Numbered from the stretch's first letter, positions 42,759 to 51,629 are shown. The stretch: DNA of 64,000 bases from Microbacterium enclense (GCF_001456955.1 NZ_KQ758470.1:186001-250000); one strand, 5' to 3'. Numbers and translations are program-made. The notes: a model not told the origin generated them from the letters alone.

Positions 42759-43041
42759 GTGAGTTGCGGCGTGTGCTCGCGGGGGTGCGTGTGGGGCGGG
42801 CGTTCGCCGCAAGTCACGGTGGGCGTTGGGTGTGCGCTCGGCGGCGGGGGTGTGCGCTCGGCGGTGAGTTGCGGCGTGTGCTCGCGGGGGCGCGTGTCGG
42901 GCGGGCGTTCGCCGCAAGTCACGGTGGGCGTTGGGTGTGCGCTCGGCGGCGGGGGTGTGCCCCTGGCGGTGAGTTGCGGCGTGTGCTCGTGGGGGTGCGT
43001 GTGGGGCGTGCGTTCGCCGCAAGTCACGGTGGGCTGGGCGT
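42759..43041. repeat. 105-bp tandem repeat, 2.7 copies
   Basis: Units start at 42759, 42864 and 42969 with exact 105-bp spacing. Each carries a near-perfect inverted pair GTGAGTTGCGGC/GCCGCAAGTCAC about 50 bp apart, then GTGGGCGTTGGGTGTGCG-type sequence. The units differ at only a few bases. Because 105 is divisible by three, one frame stays open as a 35-residue repeat, but its composition gives no sign of a protein. The array lies between convergent ribF and the MFS gene. The rest of the 42643-43087 gap holds similar G+C-rich fragments. Confidence 0.85.
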
Positions 43042-43087
43042 GATCGCGGCGCGAGTCACGAGGGGTGGGGCGCACGTGCGCCGGAGG

Positions 43088-44455
43088 TCAGTCCGCGCGC
43101 GACAGGTGATTGCGGATGCCGAGGAACGACGCCGCGCCGCCGAGCACCATCAGCGCGGCGGTGACGATGGCCGCGCGATGGAAGCCGTCGAGGTCGAGCG
43201 CGCCGCCGACGACGGCCGACACGGCGGCGATCGCGAGGAGCCCCGCGACGCGCGACACGGCATTGTTGACCGCCGAGGCGATACCCGATCTCTCGCTCTC
43301 GATCGCGCCGAGCACGGCGGCCGTGAGCGGGGAGACGGTCGCGGTCAGACCCAGGCCGAAGACGACGATGCCGGGGAGCACCTGCGTCCAATAATCGAAC
43401 TCGTTGCCGACGCTGAGCAGCAGGAGCGATCCCACGGCCATCACGAGCGGCCCGAGCGTCATGAACAGCCGCGGGCCGTATCGACCGGCCAGGGATCCCA
43501 TGCGCGAGCTCAGCACGATCATCAGGATCGTGCTGGGCAGCGACGCGAGCCCCGCGAGGGTGGCGGGCAGTCCCGCGCCCTGCTGCAGATACACGCTCAC
43601 GACGAAGCCGTTGAGCGACAGAGCGGCGTAGACGAAGACCGTGGCGAGGTTGCCGGCCCAGAAGTTGCGCGAGCGGAAGAGATCCAGCGGCATCATCGGG
43701 TCGCGGGCGAGTCGCTGCCGCACGAGGAAGCCCGCGAAGGCGGCGGCGCCGATGAGTCCCGGCATCCAGATCACGGGGGAGGCCCAGCCGAGGTTCGGCT
43801 GCTCGATCAGCGCGAACACCACGCCGCCGAGCCCCGCTGCGCACAGTACGGCCCCGACCACGTCGACGCGGGAGTCGGGGCGACGGTGATCGCGGTGGCT
43901 CAGGCGCGCCAGCAGCCACATCGTCACGGCGATCGGCAGGACGTTGACCAGGAACACCAAGCGCCACGACAGCGTGTCGACGAACACACCGCCGATGAGC
44001 GGACCGGCGATCATCGCGACGGTGGTGGCCCCGGTCCAGATGCCGATCGCGCGCGCCTGGGCGGGTCCGCGAAAGGTGGAGGTGATGAGCGCGAGGGAAC
44101 TCGGGACCAGCAGTGCTCCCGCGATGCCCTGCAGCGCCCGCGCCACGATGAGGAATTCGGCCGTGGGCGCAGCCGCGATCGCGACCGACGTGATGCCGAA
44201 ACCGATCAAGCCGACCCGCAGCACGACCACTCGACCGAAGACGTCGCTGAGGGATCCGGCGACGAGGATGAACGCGCCCAGGGTCACGAGGTACGCGTCG
44301 ACGACCCACTGCTGGGTCGACAGGCCCCCGCCGAGGTCTTCGGCGATGGCGGGAAGGGCGACGGTGACGACGGTGCCGTCGAGGAACGACACGAACGAGG
44401 CGAGCACGGCGATGGCGAGCACGGTGCGCTGCTCGCGCGTCATCGTCTCGGCCAC
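43088..44455 (-). CDS. MFS drug-type exporter (14-helix DHA2 family)
   Basis: This 455-residue major facilitator begins with AVLASFVSFLDGTVVTVALP, the DHA2 motif D1 that precedes the first helix, and has motif A in GSLSDVFGRVVVLRVG and motif C-like GIAGALLVPSSLALI in helix 5. DHA2 pumps export drugs, dyes or metabolites by proton antiport; this one's substrate is unknown. GTG at 44455 is preferred over ATG at 44443 because it sits six bases after TACGCT. It is divergent from the copper ATPase gene, with about 310 bp between. Confidence 0.88.
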   Translation of the reverse strand: MAETMTREQRTVLAIAVLASFVSFLDGTVVTVALPAIAEDLGGGLSTQQWVVDAYLVTLGAFILVAGSLSDVFGRVVVLRVGLIGFGITSVAIAAAPTAEFLIVARALQGIAGALLVPSSLALITSTFRGPAQARAIGIWTGATTVAMIAGPLIGGVFVDTLSWRLVFLVNVLPIAVTMWLLARLSHRDHRRPDSRVDVVGAVLCAAGLGGVVFALIEQPNLGWASPVIWMPGLIGAAAFAGFLVRQRLARDPMMPLDLFRSRNFWAGNLATVFVYAALSLNGFVVSVYLQQGAGLPATLAGLASLPSTILMIVLSSRMGSLAGRYGPRLFMTLGPLVMAVGSLLLLSVGNEFDYWTQVLPGIVVFGLGLTATVSPLTAAVLGAIESERSGIASAVNNAVSRVAGLLAIAAVSAVVGGALDLDGFHRAAIVTAALMVLGGAASFLGIRNHLSRAD

Positions 44456-44461
44456 GATTCC

Positions 44462-44467
44462 AGCGTA
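44462..44467 (-). promoter_or_regulatory. -10 hexamer TACGCT, leaderless start of MFS gene
   Basis: On the minus strand TACGCT is followed by GGAATC and the GTG at 44455. Confidence 0.5.
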
Positions 44468-44716
44468 GGGTCGCGCGGCCACGCCGGGGCGGATGGCGGG
44501 CACGCGGAGGGGACATGGCCGCGGGAGGCGGGAGCCACGGCGGAGCGGTCGGCCGCACCGTGGTGCGCAGCTGCGGACTGTCCGCGATGCGCGGGTGAAG
44601 GGGCGCCTGCGCCGGGACACGACGCAGGAGATCCGGCCTCCGTGGCGCACCACGACGCGCCGAGCGATGACTCGACCGGCGAGACTCCTGCATTGGGTCG
44701 GGCGATCAGGCGAGGA

Positions 44717-44733
44717 ATACCCCCAGGGGGTAT
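44717..44733. promoter_or_regulatory. copper-repressor-like palindrome ATACCCCCAGGGGGTAT
   Basis: This perfect 17-bp palindrome lies 33 bp before the CopA-type ATPase. Its right end forms a -10-like TATCCT (44731-44736), so a bound repressor would block the promoter. TACCC(C)n(G)GGGTA palindromes are the known binding sites of CsoR-type Cu(I) repressors. No csoR gene is in the window. The rest of the gap 44468-44716 holds only a GCAGGAGATCCGG half-repeat. Confidence 0.8.
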
Positions 44734-44766
44734 CCTGTTGGCGACGAGGTGACCGGAGAGGAAGCC

Positions 44767-47313
44767 ATGAGCGAGAACACGGATGCCACCGCACCCGCAG
44801 CCGAGGCGGTGCTCGACATCGAGGGCATGACGTGCGCGAGCTGCGTCGCCCGGGTCGAGAAACGGCTGGGCCGCGTCGAGGGTGTCACGGCCGCCGTGAA
44901 TCTCGCGACCGAGACCGCCCGGGTGCGGTATCCCGCCGGGCTCGATACCGCGGCGCTCGTCGGCGCCGTGCGGGCCGCGGGCTATGACGCGACCGTGCGA
45001 GCGCGCGGTGGGGCGCGCACGACCGGCGGCCCCTCGTCGGCCACCGCGGAACCGACTCGGGATGCCGAGACGACGGCGCCCCGTGCCGTGCCTGTTCCGG
45101 CGCCGGGCGGCGAGATCGACGCGACGACCGGCCGCCCGCTCGACTCGGCTTCTGCTCCGTCGCTCTCTCCTCACCCGGCAGCGGCGTTCGCCCCCGGCGA
45201 GCGCGAGTCCGCTCGCACACACGGGGTCGCCGCCGGCGCCCACGAACACGCGTCGGGCGACGAGAACCTTTCCGGCGCCCACAGCACCGCACCCGGCGCC
45301 CACGAGCACGCGTCGGCCGACGCGCACGTCCACGTGCACGACACGGCCGACGCTCCGGGCACGACCCCGCTCCGCGTGCGCCTGTGGGTGTCGCTCGGAC
45401 TCGCCGTGCCGGTGGTCGCCCTGGGCATGATCCCGGCGTGGCAGTTCCCGGGCTGGCAGTGGGTGTCGCTGGTGCTCGCCACCCCCATCGTGCTGTGGGG
45501 CGGATGGCCCTTCCACCGTGCGACGCTGCGCAACGCGCGCCACGGCGCCGCCACGATGGACACCCTCATCACCCTGGGCACCTTCGCCGCCTACCTCTGG
45601 AGCGTCTGGGCCCTCGTCTTCGGCAGCGCCGGGCGCATCGGCATCCGTCACGAGGTCATGCTGTTCGGCCCCGTGCACGACGCCACGTCGGTGGTCTACT
45701 TCGAGGTCGCGGCGGCGGTGACGGTGTTCCTGCTGCTCGGTCGCGTCATCGAGCAACGATCCACCCGCCGGGCGGGGGCAGCGCTGCGGGCCCTGCTCGA
45801 TCTGGGGGCGCGCGAGGCCGAACTCGCCGACGGGCGCCGCATCGACATCGACGCGCTCGCCGTGGACGACGTCTTCGTCGTGCGCCCGGGTGCCACCGTC
45901 GCCACCGACGGTGTGGTGCTCGAGGGGCGCGCGTCGGTCGACGAGAGCATGCTGACCGGCGAATCGTTGCCGGTCGACGTGGGTCCGGGCTCATCGGTCA
46001 CGGGCGGCACGATCGCGTCGGGCGGCCGGCTCGTGGTGCGCGCCACGGGCGTCGGCGAGCAGACGCGGCTCGCCCGCATCGCGCGTCTGGTCGAAGACGC
46101 GCAACTCGGTAAGAGCCGGGTGCAGCGCCTCGCCGACCGCATCTCGGGCGTGTTCGTGCCCGTGGTCATCGTGCTGGCGGCGCTCACACTCGTCGCCTGG
46201 ATCGTCGCCGGCCAGCCCGTCGCGGCCGGCTTCACCGCGGCCGTGGCGGTGCTCATCATCGCCTGCCCCTGCGCGCTGGGGCTCGCCACGCCGATCGCGA
46301 TCCTCGTCGGCACCGGCCGCGGCGCCCAGCTCGGCATCCTGGTCACCGGCCCCGCAGCCCTCGAATCGGCCGAGCGCATCGACACGATCGTGCTCGACAA
46401 AACAGGCACCCTGACCTCGGGTCGCATGAGCGTTGCACGCGTCACGCCGGCGGAGTCCCAGGATGCCGCTGACGCCCTGCGCCGCATCGCCGCGGTGGAG
46501 CGCGGTTCGGAGCACCCCGTCGCTCACGCGATCGTCGCGGCGGCGGGGGAGGGGCCCGTTGCCACGGACCTCGAGTCGTTGCCCGGCCGAGGCGTCGTCG
46601 GCACCGTCGACGGGGTGCGCGTGTTCGCGGGGCGTCCCGAACTCGCGGCAGAGCTCGGGGCCGCGCTGCCGGACGCGCTCGCCGCGGCGGTCGCCGACGG
46701 CGAGCAGCGCGGCACGGTGGTCGTCGCCGGATGGGCGGATGCCGCGGGGGCGATGCGGGCGCGGGCGGTGATCGAGGTCGCCGACACCGTCCGGCCCGAG
46801 AGCGCCCGCGCCGTCGCGGAGCTTCGCGCGATGGGGCTCGAGCCGGTGCTCCTCACCGGAGACAATCCGCACGTCGCCGCAGCGGTCGCGGCCGAACTGG
46901 GCATCGAGCGCGTCCGCGCGGGCGTTCCGCCCGAGGGCAAGCTCGCCGAGATCGCGGCCCTGCGCGGCGAAGGACGCACCGTCGCCATGGTCGGCGACGG
47001 GGTCAATGACGCCGCCGCGTTGGCATCCGCTGACCTCGGGATCGCGATGGGAGGGGGGACGGATGCCGCGCTGCACGCCAGCGACGTCGCCCTCATGCGC
47101 GACGACCCGCGCGGCATCGTCACCGCGGTGCGCCTCAGCCGACGCACGATGCGGGTCATCCGCGGCAACCTCTTCTGGGCGTTCGCGTACAACGTCGCCG
47201 CCCTGCCGCTGGCCGCTCTCGGACTGCTCAACCCGATGCTCGCGGGCGCGGCGATGGCGTTCTCGAGCGTCTTCGTCGTGCTGAACAGCCTGCGTCTGCG
47301 CCGGGCGGCGTGA
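44767..47313 (+). CDS. Cu(I)-type P1B ATPase with His-rich linker
   Basis: This 848-residue heavy-metal ATPase exports Cu(I). One metal-binding domain lies at residues 13-80 with GMTCASC (Cys23, Cys26). It is followed by an unusual linker of about 120 residues rich in His, Ala and Ser, with two AHEHAS units and ending HVHVHDTAD. The membrane CPC motif is Cys500-Pro-Cys502 in IACPCALGLATP; the phosphorylated Asp544 is in DKTGTLTSG. GVNDAAAL and the HP motif (ERGSEHPVAHAI) complete the catalytic set. The ATG follows GGAGAGGAAGCC. The palindrome upstream indicates copper-responsive control. Confidence 0.93.
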   Translation: MSENTDATAPAAEAVLDIEGMTCASCVARVEKRLGRVEGVTAAVNLATETARVRYPAGLDTAALVGAVRAAGYDATVRARGGARTTGGPSSATAEPTRDAETTAPRAVPVPAPGGEIDATTGRPLDSASAPSLSPHPAAAFAPGERESARTHGVAAGAHEHASGDENLSGAHSTAPGAHEHASADAHVHVHDTADAPGTTPLRVRLWVSLGLAVPVVALGMIPAWQFPGWQWVSLVLATPIVLWGGWPFHRATLRNARHGAATMDTLITLGTFAAYLWSVWALVFGSAGRIGIRHEVMLFGPVHDATSVVYFEVAAAVTVFLLLGRVIEQRSTRRAGAALRALLDLGAREAELADGRRIDIDALAVDDVFVVRPGATVATDGVVLEGRASVDESMLTGESLPVDVGPGSSVTGGTIASGGRLVVRATGVGEQTRLARIARLVEDAQLGKSRVQRLADRISGVFVPVVIVLAALTLVAWIVAGQPVAAGFTAAVAVLIIACPCALGLATPIAILVGTGRGAQLGILVTGPAALESAERIDTIVLDKTGTLTSGRMSVARVTPAESQDAADALRRIAAVERGSEHPVAHAIVAAAGEGPVATDLESLPGRGVVGTVDGVRVFAGRPELAAELGAALPDALAAAVADGEQRGTVVVAGWADAAGAMRARAVIEVADTVRPESARAVAELRAMGLEPVLLTGDNPHVAAAVAAELGIERVRAGVPPEGKLAEIAALRGEGRTVAMVGDGVNDAAALASADLGIAMGGGTDAALHASDVALMRDDPRGIVTAVRLSRRTMRVIRGNLFWAFAYNVAALPLAALGLLNPMLAGAAMAFSSVFVVLNSLRLRRAA

Positions 47314-47333
47314 CGGTGGCCAACCGGGGCCCA

Positions 47334-47402
47334 GTTTTGGGGCGGGATCGGCCGTTCGGGGCGGAGAAATGCCGCCCCGAACGTCGAAACGCGCCCCGAA
47401 CC
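47334..47402. repeat. four-motif foldback element (TTCGGGGCGG family)
   Basis: TTTTGGGGCGG (47335) and GTTCGGGGCGG (47354) are 19 bp apart. After an AGAAATG loop, CCGCCCCGAAC (47372) and GCGCCCCGAA (47391) repeat inverted, again 19 bp apart. It is the single copy in the window. It follows the copper ATPase gene. Confidence 0.75.
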
Positions 47403-47613
47403 GCTCAGGACCGACGTATCGGCGGCCGAGGCCGCTAGAATGGAGAGGATCCCGACATCCGCTGTCTCGCGAGCCGTTCCGGCGTAGACGCGTCGCGGGT
47501 CGCCGACACCGCTTCTTCGGCGGCGGTTCGTGCGACGCATTCCGGGGTCACTGATCCACCGGCACACGCCGGACGCTCCGGATTGTCATCCGGACGACAC
47601 GCTCAGGAGGAGC
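47403..47613 (+). promoter_or_regulatory. upstream region of the SNF2 helicase gene
   Basis: A -10-like TAGAAT lies at 47436-47441, followed by about 170 bases of untranslated leader without a recognisable structured RNA. The ribosome binding site CAGGAGGAGC is at 47604-47613. No gene is evident in the stretch. Confidence 0.4.
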
Positions 47614-49773
47614 ATGCCGACCACGGCAACCGCCGCCCGTAGCTCGAACCAGCGGCGCAGAAAGACCACGTCATCCCGACGCGACGACGAAGCCCCCGTC
47701 ATCCCGATCCTCGCCCGCAAGGTGCGCGAGGTCGAGGCGAAGGCGCAGCGCGGCAAGCTCGGGCCCACCAACCGCGTCAAGTTCCAGGTGATCGCCTTCC
47801 TCGTGCGCGAGGAGCGCGCCCGGGTCAAGGCCGACACCGAGATCACCGATGCCGCCCGCGCCGAGCTGCTCAAGCGCCTCGACGGTGTCGCGACGATCCT
47901 CGCCAAGACCGCCGCGCGTGACACCTCCCTGATCCAGCTGCTCGAGGTCGATCAGGCCACCTCGCCCGTCGCCCGCCGCATGCGTCGGGACTGGCTGCTC
48001 GAGTCCGGTGCCGAACTGCCGCCCGACGAGCTGATCATCACCGACAACACGCCCAAGATCGCCCCGGTCGTCCCGGCGGCGCTCGCCGAGAAGCAGGTCG
48101 TGCCGGCATCCATCGAGGCGCGCCAGATGGCGAACCCGTTCCTCGCGCCCGACCTCACCCCCCGCGCCAGCGGCGATGCCCCGCGACGCCGCCTCGACGG
48201 CTGGGAGCTCATGGGCCCCCTGTACAAGGCTTTCGAGACCGGCGCCGGCGGGTCGGCCGCCAGCATGGAGCTGCCGCCCGTGCCCGAGTTCGACCGGCTG
48301 TCGCCGCGCGGGCTCGAGGTCATGCCGCACCAGTCGCGCTTCCTCGAGGCCGTGCGCCAAGGGCACCGCTCATTCCTGCTCGCCGACGAGCCGGGCCTCG
48401 GCAAGACCGCCGAGTCGGTGCTCGCGGCATCCGTCGCCGACGCGTATCCGCTGCTGGTCGTCGTCCCGAACGTCGTGAAGATGAACTGGGCCCGCGAGGT
48501 GAAGCGGTGGACGCCGCAGCGTCGCGCCACCGTCATCTCCGGCGGCGGTGCCGACATCGACGCCTTCGCCGACGTCTTCATCGTCAACTACGAGATCCTC
48601 GACCGGCACCTGTCGTGGCTGTCGTCGATCGGGCTGAAGGGCGTCGTCGTCGACGAGGCGCACTTCATCAAGAACCTCACGTCGCAGCGCTCGCAGAACG
48701 TGCTGGCCCTGGCATCCCGTGTCCGTCAGCAGACGCGCGACCCGCTCCTGCTCGCCCTCACCGGTACCCCGCTGATCAACGACGTCGAGGACTTCGACGC
48801 GATCTGGCGTTTCCTCGGCTGGACGAACGGTGAGAAGCCCGGTGCCGAGCTCATGGAGAAGCTGGATGCCACGGGCCTGACCCCCGCCGACAAGGCGTTC
48901 TACCCCGAAGCGCGTGACGCGGTCATCTCGATGGGCATCGTGCGGCGCAAGAAGAAGGACGTCGCCGCCGACCTGCCCGACAAGCTCGTGGCCGACCTGC
49001 CCGTCGAACTCGACGACGAGTACGGCCGATCGATCCGTCAGGCCGAGCGCGAACTCGGCGCCCGCCTCGCATCGAAATACCGCCGCATCATCGAGGCGCG
49101 CGGCGACCGGGGCCTCGCTGCCGGTGAGATCGACGACGACATCGTGCGTCTCGTGGCGCACGGCGAGCTCGAGGAGTCGAAGGCCGCGGGCTCGGGCAGC
49201 GAGAACGTGTTCACGATGGTCCGCCGCATCGGTCAGGCCAAGGCGCACCTCGCTGCCGACTACGCCGTGCAGCTCCAGCGCTCGGTCGGCAAGGTCGTCT
49301 TCTTCGCGAAGCACATCGACGTGATGGATGCCGCGGAGGCCCACTTCAAGGCCTCCGGCCTCAAGGCCGTGTCGGTGCGCGGCGAGCAGACCTCCACCGC
49401 GCGCCAGGCCGCGATCGACGCGTTCAACGGTGATCCCGAGGTGGGCATCGCGGTGTGTTCGCTGACCGCCGCCGGCGTCGGCCTCAACATGCAGGCCGCC
49501 TCCAACGTCGTTCTCGCCGAGCTGTCGTGGACCGCCGCCGAGCAGACGCAGGCGATCGACCGCGTGCACCGCATCGGCCAGGAGGAGCCCGTCACGGCGT
49601 GGCGCATCATCGCTGCGCACACGATCGACACGAAGATCGCCGAGCTCATCGACTCGAAGGAGGGCCTCGCCGCCCGCGCCCTCGACGGCCAGGCCATCGA
49701 GCCGGGCTCGAGCGACTCGGTGCAGCTGTCCGCGCTCATGCACCTGCTGCGTCAGGCGCTCGGCAAGGCCTGA
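47614..49773 (+). CDS. SNF2-family DEAD/DEAH helicase-like ATPase
   Basis: This 719-residue superfamily-2 DNA translocase has a basic N-terminus (about residues 1-30, RRRKTTSSRRDDE) and a helical region to about 220 of unknown role. The ATPase core starts near residue 230: motif I LADEPGLGKTAE near 255-266, motif II VVDEAHFIKN near 346-355 and motif III ALTGTPLINDVEDFD. The second lobe has GVGLNMQAASNVVLAELSW and QAIDRVHRIGQEEPV. Members remodel DNA-protein complexes. The closest relatives are stand-alone actinobacterial SNF2 proteins; the target is unknown. Confidence 0.88.
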   Translation: MPTTATAARSSNQRRRKTTSSRRDDEAPVIPILARKVREVEAKAQRGKLGPTNRVKFQVIAFLVREERARVKADTEITDAARAELLKRLDGVATILAKTAARDTSLIQLLEVDQATSPVARRMRRDWLLESGAELPPDELIITDNTPKIAPVVPAALAEKQVVPASIEARQMANPFLAPDLTPRASGDAPRRRLDGWELMGPLYKAFETGAGGSAASMELPPVPEFDRLSPRGLEVMPHQSRFLEAVRQGHRSFLLADEPGLGKTAESVLAASVADAYPLLVVVPNVVKMNWAREVKRWTPQRRATVISGGGADIDAFADVFIVNYEILDRHLSWLSSIGLKGVVVDEAHFIKNLTSQRSQNVLALASRVRQQTRDPLLLALTGTPLINDVEDFDAIWRFLGWTNGEKPGAELMEKLDATGLTPADKAFYPEARDAVISMGIVRRKKKDVAADLPDKLVADLPVELDDEYGRSIRQAERELGARLASKYRRIIEARGDRGLAAGEIDDDIVRLVAHGELEESKAAGSGSENVFTMVRRIGQAKAHLAADYAVQLQRSVGKVVFFAKHIDVMDAAEAHFKASGLKAVSVRGEQTSTARQAAIDAFNGDPEVGIAVCSLTAAGVGLNMQAASNVVLAELSWTAAEQTQAIDRVHRIGQEEPVTAWRIIAAHTIDTKIAELIDSKEGLAARALDGQAIEPGSSDSVQLSALMHLLRQALGKA

Positions 49774-49787
49774 CCTTAGCGTGGCGG

Positions 49788-49820
49788 ACGCCCCGGTGCT
49801 TCGGCGCCGGGGCGTTCGTG
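49788..49820 (+). terminator. terminator after the SNF2 gene
   Basis: ACGCCCCGGTGC and GCGCCGGGGCGT pair with one G-T, closed by a TTCG tetraloop. Confidence 0.75.
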
Positions 49821-49840
49821 CGTCCTGGCGGGGCGGGCGT

Positions 49841-49926
49841 CGTCACGAGAACAGGGAGTTCGACGAGAACAGGCCGATCTCGGCTGAAACAGCCTGTTTT
49901 CGTCGCAACCCCCTGTTTTCGTCACG
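49841..49926. repeat. four-motif foldback element, ACGAGAACAGG family copy 1
   Basis: ACGAGAACAGG at 49845 and 49863 is followed by a loop and CCTGTTTTCGT at 49893 and 49912. It lies just after the SNF2 terminator and about 310 bp before pfkA. The remaining gap to pfkA (49927-50236) holds three imperfect units with (T)CCGG(T/C)G(T/C)G(C/G)TCGT near 49958, 50007 and 50069, and no gene. Confidence 0.8.
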
Positions 49927-50236
49927 CAGGCGAGGAAGAATCCTGGCGGATCGCGGCGTCCGGTGTGGTCGTTTCGCCGGTGGTGGTTGCGCATCGGCGT
50001 TTCTGCGTCCGGCGCGCTCGTCACGCCGTTCGCGGCCGATCGGGGCGTCGGTGATCCGGCATCCGGTGTGCTCGTCACGCCATGTGCGGCGGGCCGGCAG
50101 TGGACATCGGCATCGGGGTCTCGGCATCCATCGGCCCTCCGTCACCGTGTGGCAGCGGTCCCGCCCGCGGCGATAGGGTCGAAGACGGCAACGGCGCCGA
50201 CCTCCACCCGAACCACAGCACTTGAGGACTCTGCCC

Positions 50237-51265
50237 ATGAAGATCGGCATCCTGACCAGCGGCGGCGATTGCCCCGGGCTCAACGCGGTCATCCGTGGCG
50301 TCGTGCTCAAGGGCACGACCAACTACGACATCGAGTTCGTCGGCATCCGCGACGGGTGGCGGGGCGTCGTCGACGGCGACTTCTTCCCCCTCACGCGTCA
50401 CGAGGTGAAGGGGCTGTCCAAGGTCGGCGGCACCATCCTCGGCACGAGCCGCACCAACCCCTACGAGGGCACGCGCGGCGGCGCCGAGAACATCTCCAAG
50501 ACGATGTACGGGCACCGGCTCGACGGCATCCTGGCAATCGGCGGCGAGGGCACCCTGGCCGCGGCCGACCGCCTGTCGAACGACGGCATCAACGTGATCG
50601 GCGTTCCCAAGACGATCGACAACGACCTGCGCGCCACCGACTACTCCTTCGGCTTCGACACGGCCGTCAACATCGCGACGGATGCCATGGACCGCCTTCG
50701 CACGACCGGTGACTCCCACCAGCGTTGCATGGTGGCCGAGGTCATGGGTCGTCACGTCGGCTGGATCGCGCTGCACGCGGGTATCGCCGCGGGTGCGCAC
50801 GTCATCTGCATCCCCGAGGTGCCGATGTCGATCGACGAGATCGTCGAACAGGTCTCGCGCGCCCACGACCGCGGCCGCGCTCCGCTGGTCGTCGTCTCGG
50901 AGGGCTTCAAGCTGACCGGCATGGACGAGGCGTTCAGCGACAAGGGGCTCGACGCCTTCAACCGTCCCCGTCTCGGCGGCATCGGCGAACTGCTCGCACC
51001 CGAGATCGAGCGTCTGACGGGCATCGAGACCCGCGCGACGGTGCTCGGCCACATCCAGCGCGGCGGATCGCCGTCGGCCTTCGACCGCGTTCTCGCGACC
51101 CGCCTGGGTCTGCACGCCGCCGACGCGCTGCACGAGGGCGCCTGGGGTCAGATGGTCGCGATGCGCGGCACCGACATCGTGCGCGTGCCCTTCGCCGACG
51201 CTCTCGGTGAGCTCAACAGCGTGCCCCTGTACCGCTACGAGGAGGCCGCCGCGCTGTTCGGCTGA
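50237..51265 (+). CDS. pfkA: 6-phosphofructokinase
   Basis: This 342-residue group A phosphofructokinase has the nucleotide loop TSGGDCPGLNAVIRG at the N-terminus, GGEGTLAAADRL near residues 102-113, the catalytic PKTIDNDL near 124-131 and MGRHVGWIALHAG. Position 104 is Gly, as in ATP enzymes, while the residue before TIDND is Lys, as in pyrophosphate and mixed group III enzymes of actinomycetes. The donor is therefore probably ATP but is not certain. GAGGACT precedes the ATG. A strong terminator follows. Confidence 0.93.
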   Translation: MKIGILTSGGDCPGLNAVIRGVVLKGTTNYDIEFVGIRDGWRGVVDGDFFPLTRHEVKGLSKVGGTILGTSRTNPYEGTRGGAENISKTMYGHRLDGILAIGGEGTLAAADRLSNDGINVIGVPKTIDNDLRATDYSFGFDTAVNIATDAMDRLRTTGDSHQRCMVAEVMGRHVGWIALHAGIAAGAHVICIPEVPMSIDEIVEQVSRAHDRGRAPLVVVSEGFKLTGMDEAFSDKGLDAFNRPRLGGIGELLAPEIERLTGIETRATVLGHIQRGGSPSAFDRVLATRLGLHAADALHEGAWGQMVAMRGTDIVRVPFADALGELNSVPLYRYEEAAALFG

Positions 51266-51276
51266 GCCTGCCGCCT

Positions 51277-51311
51277 CGACGCCCCGTCCCGCTTCGCGCG
51301 GGGCGGGGCGT
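51277..51311 (+). terminator. terminator after pfkA
   Basis: GACGCCCCGTCCCGC and GCGGGGCGGGGCGTC pair over 15 bp with one G-T and a 5-base loop (TTCGC). Confidence 0.8.
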
Positions 51312-51345
51312 CGTGCTGTGCGCCGCGACGCGGCGTCCCGGCGCT

Positions 51346-51629
51346 GTCACGAGAACAGGCTGATGCGTTCAGAACAGGGCGATCGGGGTGGTTTCGTCCT
51401 GTTCTCGTGGCATCCCCTGTTCTCGTGGCGCTGGAAGGGTGCGGCGTCGGATGGACGGGCTGCGGGGGCGGTGCGTCGGTGCGTCGAGCTGCGGCGTCGG
51501 TGGGTCGGGCTGCGGGTCTGAAGCCCGTGCGTCCTGTGGGCGGCTGTCAGGAGAACAGGCTGATGCGCCCGGAACAGGGCGATCGGGGTGGTTTCGCCCT
51601 GTTCTCGTGGCATCCCCTGTTCTCGTGAC
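51346..51629. repeat. four-motif foldback elements, ACGAGAACAGG family copies 2 and 3
   Basis: Copies at 51346-51428 and 51546-51629 are nearly identical. In copy 2 the motifs start at 51349 and 51368, and the inverted CCTGTTCTCGT at 51398 and 51416. Copy 3 has one changed base in its first motif (GGAGAACAGG). Between them lies G+C-rich sequence with TGCGTCGAGCTGCGG-like direct repeats and no gene. The pfkA terminator is separate and upstream. Confidence 0.85.

Noticed and set aside
42759..43041. CRISPR array
   Set aside because: The repeats are 105 bp and directly adjacent, without unique spacers of constant length, and no cas genes are present.
42740..44752. A long plus-strand open frame of about 670 codons
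   Set aside because: It is antisense to a clear MFS exporter and begins in the 105-bp repeat. Its Arg/Asp/Gln-rich, low-hydrophobicity translation has no domain and is typical of antisense frames in high-G+C genes.
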